Below, piece after piece: positions 8,077 to 15,122 of a DNA stretch of 22,194 bases. A program made the translations under genes and the position numbers. Within the stretch, counting starts at the first letter, position 1, and the number at the start of each line of letters is the position of its first letter. The notes under the pieces were generated by a model, which made no database searches, was not told the DNA's origin, and saw nothing but the letters and a program-made list of their open reading frames with translations. The stretch lies in NCBI GenBank assembly GCA_025354075.1, contig JANXNO010000068.1, positions 1-22,194 on the forward strand, written 5' to 3'. The DNA is from Burkholderiales bacterium. GTDB taxonomy: Bacteria > Pseudomonadota > Gammaproteobacteria > Burkholderiales > Casimicrobiaceae.

Positions 8077-8936
8077 GGTTGTGTCCAGACATTAACGTTG
8101 GTGAAGTTGATAGTCCAGTATTCGGACACCGGCAGCGGATAGACGTTTGCGACGAGAAACGCGACGCCTGCTTGGCCAGCGATGTACGTTGACTCGTAGC
8201 TATTTACGGTCGCTGCCTTAAAAAAGGGCTCTGTTTCTCCATTGTTGTATAGCCAAAACGTGTTCTCCTGCGAGTCGTTAGCACCTGCAAATATTTTGTA
8301 CGGTGTCGCATGCGCAAAAAATGCGGGCGAACACGTATTGTTGCCCGATCCTGCGTGCCAAACGATATTAGGAATGCTCGACGGTACAAGCCATGTTTCG
8401 GACACCACCGACGTCGGGTTGCAAGTCAGCCCTTGCGCGCTGCCGCTGCCAGCAATGTTTGGACCAAAAATGTGCCCCTTCCCGTGGAAGTAATTCACAA
8501 AATTGTCGGAAGCGGTTAGATACGAATTGACAAAGTGCGTGAGCGTTGTCGCGTTCGCGAAGTTATTCGCGGTCAAGTTGTAAGACCCTAGGTGCGCGTG
8601 ATGTCCGCTCGGGAGCAAAGCGGGCACCCAAAAATTGCCGAATATGACTGCGTAATAAGTAGCAATCGTGAAACTGGCAGGAACCGACGACTGCGGCTCG
8701 ACATAACCCTTCGCGCGATCATTGCCTCGCTTGGCTAAAGCCACGGTCGGTCTCGGCGATGCCGACATCGCCTGTCCATCCGCGCAGATACCGTCAATGT
8801 GTTCTCTTGCGACAGCAACATAGCCGCCGCGCAGTTGCCCCTTTTCGTCACGTGTCACGTTGAGGCGTTCGTACTCGCCCTGCTCGTTGAACTGGACATA
8901 GATAGGTGGCGCTTTGTTGGTGCCTTCGCAGATCAC
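8073..8936 (-). CDS. Body of a putative lipoprotein, unknown function; start displaced by poly-G frameshift
   Basis: As sequenced, the only usable start in this frame is a GTG at 8936, giving 287 residues with no export signal. However, an ATG at 9036 with a purine-rich AGAAAG site begins a signal peptide ending LLLAC, a lipobox, followed at once by 11 Gs; with 10 Gs (or 7 or 13) it would run straight into this frame. The likely full gene is therefore 8073-9036. The body begins ICEGTNKAPPIYVQF and is rich in Asn, Thr and aromatic residues; I recognise no domain. Downstream it overlaps the 7171 gene by 4 nt, so loss of translation here could also lower that gene. Confidence 0.6.
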   Translation of the reverse strand: MICEGTNKAPPIYVQFNEQGEYERLNVTRDEKGQLRGGYVAVAREHIDGICADGQAMSASPRPTVALAKRGNDRAKGYVEPQSSVPASFTIATYYAVIFGNFWVPALLPSGHHAHLGSYNLTANNFANATTLTHFVNSYLTASDNFVNYFHGKGHIFGPNIAGSGSAQGLTCNPTSVVSETWLVPSSIPNIVWHAGSGNNTCSPAFFAHATPYKIFAGANDSQENTFWLYNNGETEPFFKAATVNSYESTYIAGQAGVAFLVANVYPLPVSEYWTINFTNVNVWTQP

Positions 8937-8980
8937 CTTAAACTGGTCCTGAGGAGTCGGAGAGGTAACGGCAAGCGCTA

Positions 8981-8991
8981 CCCCCCCCCCC
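8981..8991 (-). repeat. Homopolymer G11 tract in a lipoprotein signal region
   Basis: Eleven C on the plus strand (G11 on the coding minus strand) immediately follow the lipobox Cys codon (TGC at 8994-8992). With 11 Gs the frame from ATG 9036 stops at a TAA after about 33 codons. With one G fewer it reads through to GVALAVTSPTPQDQFK and joins the main body. This is the form of a slipped-strand contingency switch; a homopolymer sequencing error is the alternative. Confidence 0.85.
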
Positions 8992-9036
8992 GCAGGCTAG
9001 GAGGAGTGGCACAAGTAAAAGTGGACACGTGTTCAT
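8992..9036 (-). other. Orphaned lipoprotein signal peptide segment
   Basis: ATG 9036 opens 15 codons reading MNTCPLLLVPLLLAC. This is a hydrophobic stretch with L-L-A-C lipobox, but lacking the positive residues usual near the N-terminus. An in-frame TAA lies two codons upstream of the ATG, so no longer N-terminus is possible. It belongs with the body at 8073-8936 if the poly-G tract is one base shorter. Confidence 0.6.
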
Positions 9037-9250
9037 TGTTTATCTTTCTAAAACAGGAAAATTTTGAAACTCTTGTCGCTGTTCGATTTGAACACACTAT
9101 CCGCGCAAAAAACTATGTGTAGAGGAACGGATTTGGTCTCATTTCGAATGGGCATTCGCGGCCAACGTTGACTTTTTTTTCAGCACATCCTCCACGGGAG
9201 CGCTAGAGAACCGCGCAATGCGATCAGATGTGTCGGGGTTGGCTGTCGGC
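9037..9250. other. Gene-free AT-rich stretch upstream of the lipoprotein gene
   Basis: This part of the 495-nt gap between the lipoprotein ATG and the exporter stop has no frame, RNA gene or repeat I can support. It has an AT-rich section (9040-9120) where a minus-strand promoter for the lipoprotein gene would be expected, but no clear -35/-10 pair. An eight-T run lies at 9173-9180. Confidence 0.5.
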
Positions 9251-9493
9251 GCAGCGTGCTTGCGGATGCCCTCCCCTGCTCCTGGAGCATATAACGCTCA
9301 AACTCTGGGCGCTAGAACGAAAGCTTTACGCAGCGCGTCGCCGAGGGTGCTCGCATCAATGCACTGCGTAAAGCACGGCATGTGCCGCAGCAGTTGTGGA
9401 AAAACGAGCCGATATAGATCGCGCTCTTCTTGTTGCAACGTCTTGTCAAACGACAACCAACAAGGATCAGCTTACGTCGGTGTCGTGAAAACT
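9251..9493 (-). pseudogene. Decayed copy of the MoaD/ThiS-like gene 5' end and its upstream region
   Basis: The DNA aligns along its length with about 3728-3971, which covers the first half of the MoaD-like gene and some 75 nt upstream of its start. Exact shared blocks include CTTCTTGTTGCAACG (9426-9440 and 3904-3918), AAAGCTTTACGCA and GTGAAAACT. The coding part still reads GDALRKAFVLAP, as GDALRKAFVVAP in the intact gene. One extra base after it shifts the frame and the ATG is lost (GAT in the aligned place). The 3' half is absent. It cannot make a functional protein. Confidence 0.75.
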
Positions 9494-9531
9494 ACTAGTG
9501 GCTGCGCAGCGAGCGGCACCACACATTGTCC

Positions 9532-11649
9532 TTACGCCGCACGCACGTCCCGAATCACCCGCCCCTCACCCAACACCACCACGCGACGAGCCGCATTGAT
9601 CGTCTCGCGCCGATGCGCAATGGTGATGCGTGTGAGCGGAAGTGCTTTTACCGCCTCGTTTACGCGCTGCTCGTTCTCTGCGTCAAGGCTGCTGGTGGCC
9701 TCATCCAGCGCCAAAATTTTTGGCTGCGCATACAGCGCCCGTGCCAGCAGCACGCGCTGCCGCTGCCCGCCCGACAGGCTTGAACCCATGTCGCCCACCA
9801 GGGTTTGATAACCCATGGGCATGGCGCAGATGTCGTCATGCACCTGCGCGAGCGTGGCAGCGTTCGCCACGCCGTCTTGGCGCATCGCCGGGTCAAAGCA
9901 CGCGATGTTCTCCGCCAATGACCCCGCCAGCAGCGCATCACTTTGCATCACCGCCGCAATGAGCGAGCGATACTGCGTCGGCCCCAGTTGTTTGAGCGAC
10001 ACACCGCCGATACGAATGTCGCCCTCGTTGGGCGTCAAAATGCCGAGCATCAATTTCAAAAGCGTGCTTTTGCCGCAGCCGCTTGGCCCGCAAATGGCGA
10101 TGTGCTCTCCGGGCTCAATGGTTAACGTGCAGTCTTTCAACACCCAAGGCTCGCCGTCCGCATAACGAAAACTCACGTTCCGCACCTCAATGCGCGGCTG
10201 CAAGCGGCTCACGTCGGTTTCTATCGCGGCCTCCGCCTCCGGCTTCTCCAAAGCGATGTCGGCCAACCGCTCCGCATGCAGTCCAAGCATCTTCACCTGC
10301 ATGAGCAAATTGATGAGCGCGCTGCTACGCTGCGTGAACTGTACCTTGTACGCGATGAAGGCTAGGAGCATGCCCAGCGTCATCTGCTGCGCGAGCACTG
10401 CAGCGCCGCCCAAATACAAAATGAGCATGCCCTCTACGCCAAAAATGAGCGTGTTCGCATTGGCGAACCCTAGCTCCATACGCTGCGTGATGAGCTCGCG
10501 GTTCTGCACATCCACCATCAGGTTCTGCCAGCGTCCCAGCCGCTCCGGCGTGCGGTTGAAAAGCTTCAACGACTGCACTGCCCGGATGGTTTCCAAAAAG
10601 TAAGTGTTCTCTTTGGCCGACAACGCAATGCGCTCCTCATTGGCCGAACGCAACGCCGAAAAACTCACCCAGCGGAGCAGGCCATACAGCGACAGTGCGA
10701 TCAGCACGATGGACAGCAATTTAACGCTATAGAGCGCCAGCATCGTGAGGGTCACCAGCGCCATCACGCCATCCACAACGGCGCTCACCGAGCTCTCGGT
10801 CAACACGGCGCGAATCGCATTCAGCGAATTGAAGCGCGAAACAATGTCGCCCACATGCCGTTTCTCAAAAAACGCAATCGGCAGCTTAAGCAAGTGATTG
10901 AACAGATTCGCTGTGAACTGCACGGCTAGCTGCTGATTCATCGAGAGCGCCACCCATCCGCGCGACATCGATAGCATAAATTGCGTCAACATCAGTGCGC
11001 CACCGCCCAGCAAGGTCAGCAGCAACACGTCTTTGTCACCGGACACCAGCGCCCCGTCGACCACCCACTGCGTAATCAGCGGCATGGCTATGGCAATCGT
11101 CTCCAAGCCGACCGCAAGCAAAACGATGCTCAGCAGCGCCCGCTTCAACCCAAAAATCCTGCCCACCAAATCACGCAGGCGGATCTTGCGCCGTAGGTCG
11201 GCGGGCTTGAATGCGGCGGTAGGCGTTAACTCAAGTGCGACGCCAGTGAAATGCGGACTGGCGTCGGCGAGCGTCATGACTCGCTTGCCCACGGCTGGAT
11301 CCAGGATTGTGATTTTTTTTCCGCTGACCTTTGTCAAAACTACAAAGTGATTGAGGTTCCAGTGCAGCATGCAGGGGAGCTGCAGCTTCTGGATTCCGTC
11401 AAGTTCGGTACGCACGGCCCGACAAACGAAACCGAGCGCTTGCGCGTGACGGACTGCCTGCGCAAGGGTGCCTCCCTTAAGCGAGATGGAAAACCGCTGT
11501 CGAAGCTCGGTTAGTTCAATCCGCAGACCGTGCGCCGTTGAAAGCATAGCTAAGCATGCGAGGCTGCACTCTGAAGCTTCCGATTGAAGGATCGCGCGAA
11601 TTATTGGACTCGGCTCATCGATGCATTCGCCGGATAGCGGGCACAGCAA
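9532..11649 (-). CDS. Peptidase-containing ABC exporter (PCAT) for double-glycine leader peptide
   Basis: 705 residues. N-terminal C39 peptidase (1-130): oxyanion Gln22 and catalytic Cys28 in QSEASEC, His101 in HWNLNH, Asp117 in ILDPAVG. Then six membrane helices (about 165-440) and a nucleotide-binding domain with Walker A GPSGCGKST (521-529), signature LSGGQ (625-629), Walker B ILALDEATSSLD and H-loop His679. Such enzymes cut the leader after Gly-Gly and export the core peptide across the inner membrane (established for the family). The first usable codon is a TTG at 11649, six nt after the stop of the metallopeptidase gene; no good ribosome site is seen, so translation is probably coupled. 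It is the last gene of the peptide cluster and its partner adaptor is the first (15123). Confidence 0.92.
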   Translation of the reverse strand: MLCPLSGECIDEPSPIIRAILQSEASECSLACLAMLSTAHGLRIELTELRQRFSISLKGGTLAQAVRHAQALGFVCRAVRTELDGIQKLQLPCMLHWNLNHFVVLTKVSGKKITILDPAVGKRVMTLADASPHFTGVALELTPTAAFKPADLRRKIRLRDLVGRIFGLKRALLSIVLLAVGLETIAIAMPLITQWVVDGALVSGDKDVLLLTLLGGGALMLTQFMLSMSRGWVALSMNQQLAVQFTANLFNHLLKLPIAFFEKRHVGDIVSRFNSLNAIRAVLTESSVSAVVDGVMALVTLTMLALYSVKLLSIVLIALSLYGLLRWVSFSALRSANEERIALSAKENTYFLETIRAVQSLKLFNRTPERLGRWQNLMVDVQNRELITQRMELGFANANTLIFGVEGMLILYLGGAAVLAQQMTLGMLLAFIAYKVQFTQRSSALINLLMQVKMLGLHAERLADIALEKPEAEAAIETDVSRLQPRIEVRNVSFRYADGEPWVLKDCTLTIEPGEHIAICGPSGCGKSTLLKLMLGILTPNEGDIRIGGVSLKQLGPTQYRSLIAAVMQSDALLAGSLAENIACFDPAMRQDGVANAATLAQVHDDICAMPMGYQTLVGDMGSSLSGGQRQRVLLARALYAQPKILALDEATSSLDAENEQRVNEAVKALPLTRITIAHRRETINAARRVVVLGEGRVIRDVRAA

Positions 11650-11655
11650 AAGTCA

Positions 11656-13410
11656 TCAGTCGCCGAAAAAGGATTTGCAAGTTTCTACATTGCCAACGCG
11701 AAGCTTCTGGCTTTGCAGTTTTCTACTGGCAACCGGCCAAAAGACAATCACTTTCTCTTCATTCCCATCAAGGACTTTCATAGAAATTGCCGTTTCGGTG
11801 GAACGAGGGCGTTGAGCAAGAGTGACCACAGTCTGACCATTTCGTAGACCCGCTGTGTAAGCTGCCGTTTCCTCCACGACACCTGCAATAACATGTTGCT
11901 TCGCCGCTTCGTCGTAGTCAAAACCCATTTGAAATTCAACATAGCTCGTTGCTTCGACCTTGAGGCAGGAATCAAACGAATTTGAGTCCAACGCGATAAG
12001 CTGCCCCGACTCGATATATCTGTCAACGTCATTTGAAGCTGACTCAACTCCAAATTTCATTAGCGCGTCTTCGATGAGTCGTCGCGTGAGTGGCACATTT
12101 TTCCTTCCTTGTGCCTCCAACATAATTTGTTGCAACGGATCTCGAAGCGTGCGTTTTCCTCCCGACGCGCGGCGAATTTCGTTGTCCCAGCGGGCTGCGA
12201 GAAGCAAACCCCGCCAGTAGGGTAGACGTTGAATTTCCCTGTCACGGTGAAATTGCGCTGCAACAGTTTTATTGTCAACATCGCGAACACTGGACATGGC
12301 AAGGGAACGGAAGGCATCATTCAATTCTTGTGCGAACTCTTCGAAGCTCAGCAGATGCCACTTTGCGCGCAAAAAATGTGTGTAGTAGTCGGTAAAGCCT
12401 TCCGTAAACCAAGCCAACTTTGAGGTCGGTGAATCCAAACGGCCCATTTTTTGCGGCAGCCAGGCATGCATTGCCTCATGAGTCCACAAGAAATCCATTT
12501 TTTTTGAAGTAACGTCGTCAGTTGCAAATGTGACGAAGGCTTGGTGTAGCGCGGTGCCATTGATTGATCGGATGCCGTCCGACTGCAATGGTGACAGCAC
12601 GACTAAAAAATCGTTGTCCGCTTTGTCCGCCCAAAAATCGCGCAGCCCATTCACGATGGCAAAGACTTTATCCGCCATTTGGCTATCTGTAAGCGACCAG
12701 TTGCCTCGCGTTGCGAAACGGAAGTAAGCATCATTACCAGCAAATTTTCTTTTTTGAACCCGGTAGTCACCAGCAATAACAACGGAGCGCCCAAAATTCA
12801 TTAGATTCCAAGCGAAGTTGTGAGGCCCACTTCCTTCGCCATAACTTGTCACAATAGACCAGTCGCTCGGCAAACTTTTGATTTCGATTGACGCCATTAA
12901 CCCGGTTCGGTTTGATACAAACGGCACTACCCAAGACGTCCAACCGATAAGGTGAAAGTATTGTGGCTGAATTATCGGCAGATAATTCGTCGGAGCAGCA
13001 GCCGACGCCGTATTCGATGTGAATGGCGTTAAATCGTAGGAGATCGTGATTCGCGCATCTCTCAGGTGATCAATTTGACGCATTCCGCGACCTGTTGCGG
13101 GCTTTATGGTTGCGTCGGACGTCTCCACGACAAGATTTTTTATGCCTTCGTCAGCGCCGTCCGCACCCGCCCAGTCGGTTGGAATACCTATTTCCGTCGT
13201 GCCGCTCGAATTTCCAGGAAATGAACAGCGAACGTGCAAAACAAAGCCAGTTATTGCTTGCTTCCTTTCAACAACATAGTGAATTTTGTTATCGCTGACA
13301 AGCGGTTCAGCACTCACGGGGTAACTGCCGACTGACATCATCAGCGCAATGAGCACGGCAATGCAAGCTGTGAAGTTGAACGAAATGTCGCGCTTCCGGA
13401 GTAGAGACAT
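11656..13410 (-). CDS. Exported M61-like metallopeptidase with PDZ-like tail
   Basis: 584 residues from ATG 13410, chosen because AAGG lies about 7 nt upstream and a signal peptide follows at once (hydrophobic CIAVLIALMMSVGSYPVSA). A frame from 13506 is longer but would run through the hairpin. The zinc site is HEAMH (His311, Glu312, His315) in WTHEAMHAW, with the third ligand Glu337 in WFTEGFTDYY. The N-terminal beta domain and this spacing match M61 (glycyl aminopeptidase-like) peptidases, and the last ~110 residues look like a PDZ domain. It should act in the periplasm. It sits between the precursor and the exporter, so it may trim or degrade the exported peptide; this is inference. Confidence 0.8.
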   Translation of the reverse strand: MSLLRKRDISFNFTACIAVLIALMMSVGSYPVSAEPLVSDNKIHYVVERKQAITGFVLHVRCSFPGNSSGTTEIGIPTDWAGADGADEGIKNLVVETSDATIKPATGRGMRQIDHLRDARITISYDLTPFTSNTASAAAPTNYLPIIQPQYFHLIGWTSWVVPFVSNRTGLMASIEIKSLPSDWSIVTSYGEGSGPHNFAWNLMNFGRSVVIAGDYRVQKRKFAGNDAYFRFATRGNWSLTDSQMADKVFAIVNGLRDFWADKADNDFLVVLSPLQSDGIRSINGTALHQAFVTFATDDVTSKKMDFLWTHEAMHAWLPQKMGRLDSPTSKLAWFTEGFTDYYTHFLRAKWHLLSFEEFAQELNDAFRSLAMSSVRDVDNKTVAAQFHRDREIQRLPYWRGLLLAARWDNEIRRASGGKRTLRDPLQQIMLEAQGRKNVPLTRRLIEDALMKFGVESASNDVDRYIESGQLIALDSNSFDSCLKVEATSYVEFQMGFDYDEAAKQHVIAGVVEETAAYTAGLRNGQTVVTLAQRPRSTETAISMKVLDGNEEKVIVFWPVASRKLQSQKLRVGNVETCKSFFGD

Positions 13411-13425
13411 CGATAGCCTTGGTGT

Positions 13426-13462
13426 GCGAAAGCCGCCAGTTGAATTAACTGGTGGCTTTCGC
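13426..13462 (-). other. Strong intercistronic hairpin between precursor and metallopeptidase genes
   Basis: A 16-nt arm (13426-13441) pairs with 13447-13462 around a 5-nt loop, with a single G-T style mismatch. It begins 15 nt after the precursor stop and ends 15 nt before the metallopeptidase ATG. On the transcribed minus strand no U-run follows, so it is not a standard rho-independent terminator. It is better read as a 3' stabiliser or processing/attenuation site that keeps precursor mRNA in excess. Confidence 0.75.
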
Positions 13463-13477
13463 GATAAAGCGATGGTG

Positions 13478-13675
13478 CTAGCCGCTTGTCTGAACGAATT
13501 TATCAAAAACTATCTGACAAAAATCACCGGGATCCGGCAAACGTGGGCAGCCCCATCCACCGTTAACCAAATCCAGTTCATTTGGTGTCAAGTCACGAGC
13601 TATGAACGCATTGGTGGGACTGAGCACACCTTTCGCGGCCAATTGCGAATGTAAGTGGTTCAACATTTTTTCCAT
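13478..13675 (-). CDS. RiPP precursor peptide with double-glycine leader
   Basis: 65 residues from ATG 13675, with GAGG about 10 nt upstream; ATG 13666 is an alternative. The leader (1-40) ends DLTPNELDLVNGG, the classic Leu29-x3-Glu33-Leu34-x2-Val37-x-Gly39-Gly40 signature cut by C39 peptidases. The 25-residue core starts WGCPRLPDPGD and continues FCQIVFDKFVQTSG. It has Trp41, two Cys (43 and 53), three Pro, and three aromatic-X-polar triads: Phe52-Cys-Gln54, Phe57-Asp-Lys59 and Phe60-Val-Gln62. It follows the radical SAM gene after a 74-nt gap. Modification at the triads is inferred from the maturase type. I recognise no named peptide family. Confidence 0.85.
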   Translation of the reverse strand: MEKMLNHLHSQLAAKGVLSPTNAFIARDLTPNELDLVNGGWGCPRLPDPGDFCQIVFDKFVQTSG

Positions 13676-13749
13676 AAAAACTGTACCTCAAAAAATTAGT
13701 GTGTGAGCGCCATGCATGTCGACGCATATTCGTAGGCGTTGAGCAAGTT

Positions 13750-15120
13750 TTAGTGCATTTCATTCTCCTTATCAGCATGCGAAATCGGAGTTTTCCCTTC
13801 GCTTGGCCGCGCGACAAAAACTGATCCCGATGCGGGCGATTGGTGAAAATTGATTGCGACAGGAGTTGTCGCGTTGTTCGATACAAACTTGCCATCAACA
13901 CTAAAGGCGCATGCCTTTGCGTAGGATTGCCACGCACCTTCGTCGTGAATGAGACTGGTTTTTAACGTTTCGTATTTCATTCCGTTCTGCAAAAGAGTGG
14001 CAGCGATGTGACTGTAAAAATCTTGCAGCACGCCGCAAAGCACTGACGGATTTTTAAAGCCCTCTGCAGCGCTAAAGCGATTAACGATTCTTCCGTTCGC
14101 GGAGCCGCCTTTACACAGGTTCTTCCAAGCGCACTCGCCGCATTTTTCGGGCAAGGTTTTGTATGCATCAAAAAGCGCTCGCTGCTCCGGGGCTGCTAGA
14201 AACGCCTGAAGCGTTGCGGTAGCCACGTTGTGCTTTCCAAACAACAATTTATTGGCGGTGCGAAGGCTGTCGTCTGGGCCTATGTCACCATTGCTTGCAA
14301 TGGTCAGGATGAGATGCCCGCTCGAATGTGATTTTTTCCAGCCGGCCGTGGCGGCTTGTCCCGCGTTCAAGAATCGGATGGTGTCTGAAAAAAGCCTTAC
14401 ATTCGGCCTGGGGGCCTCGCCCGCAGCCCAAACATCAAAAGCATCTCGCAGGAACTTAGCGTAAGCGCCTGCGGACTCGGGCTCGAAACTGTCGTGTGTG
14501 TCGATCGGCAGGAGGACGTTGTAGCTCGACACCTGAAGCTCCTTCACGAAGTGATCATATATAGCCTTTGCATCGCCGCTTTGTTGGGCTACTGAGAGCA
14601 GTCCTACGGATCGAATGCGCCCATCAACGTGCGCTTGTTGTAGTAAGCGAATCCCAGCTACCGCGCGTGCGTGAGTCCCCTTGCCATTGTGATCAATACG
14701 TTCCGCGTCGTTGACCTGTTCGGGCCCATCCAAGCTAACGCCAACACCCACTTGATATTTCTCGAATAACTTGATCCATTCAGAGTCAACCAGCATTCCG
14801 TTCGTTTGAAGATTTAGCTTCAGCCGACACGCCGGAGTGATTTTTTCAATCAGTGTGCAGCACATCCTGTCGAAACGGCGCTTCTTCATCATTAGCGGCT
14901 CCCCACCATGAAAGTCGATGATGACTTCTTGTGCGCCACTGTCACGAGCGCCATCCGATAAAAATGCCGCTAGCTGCTGGACAACTTCCTCTCCCATGTA
15001 TGCAGGGTGAAACTCAAAACCGTCATCGCCTTTGTTGAAGACATAGCAGTAGGTGCAATCAATGTTGCATCGCTCGGTTATCTTGACCACCGCTTCGATT
15101 GAATTCCACTTACCTGTCAT
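13750..15120 (-). CDS. Radical SAM/SPASM peptide maturase (FxsB/XYE-like)
   Basis: 456 residues from ATG 15120; AGGTG lies within the 3' end of the HlyD gene, 2 nt separating stop and start. The radical SAM cluster is Cys18-x3-Cys22-x2-Cys25 (CNIDCTYC), followed by the HGGEPL motif and LQTNGMLVD. The SPASM region has Cys327-x2-Cys330-x5-Cys336 and Cys362 in GFKNPSVLCG. The position of the usual first SPASM Cys holds Asp (NGDIGPDDSLR). The D-for-C pattern and the GF-NPS-x-C segment recall FxsB and XYE-class enzymes, which form three-residue cyclophanes between an aromatic side chain and a beta carbon. About 75 residues beyond the SPASM domain look extra. It should act in the cytoplasm on the 65-residue precursor. 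Confidence 0.88.
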   Translation of the reverse strand: MTGKWNSIEAVVKITERCNIDCTYCYVFNKGDDGFEFHPAYMGEEVVQQLAAFLSDGARDSGAQEVIIDFHGGEPLMMKKRRFDRMCCTLIEKITPACRLKLNLQTNGMLVDSEWIKLFEKYQVGVGVSLDGPEQVNDAERIDHNGKGTHARAVAGIRLLQQAHVDGRIRSVGLLSVAQQSGDAKAIYDHFVKELQVSSYNVLLPIDTHDSFEPESAGAYAKFLRDAFDVWAAGEAPRPNVRLFSDTIRFLNAGQAATAGWKKSHSSGHLILTIASNGDIGPDDSLRTANKLLFGKHNVATATLQAFLAAPEQRALFDAYKTLPEKCGECAWKNLCKGGSANGRIVNRFSAAEGFKNPSVLCGVLQDFYSHIAATLLQNGMKYETLKTSLIHDEGAWQSYAKACAFSVDGKFVSNNATTPVAINFHQSPASGSVFVARPSEGKTPISHADKENEMH

Positions 15121-15122
15121 TT

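Noticed and set aside
9218..9808. Long plus-strand frame (196 codons)
   Set aside because: It crosses the decayed MoaD copy and the antisense of the exporter's ATPase domain, has no family character and no ribosome site; it is a shadow of the real minus-strand gene.
13676..13749. Separate promoter for the precursor in the 74-nt gap
   Set aside because: A TCGACA box resembles a -35, but no acceptable -10 follows at the right distance; not strong enough to list.
13593..13937. Minus-strand frame spanning the end of the maturase and the start of the precursor
   Set aside because: No peptide-like signature; it is in another frame to both genes, and the precursor has a clear GG leader.
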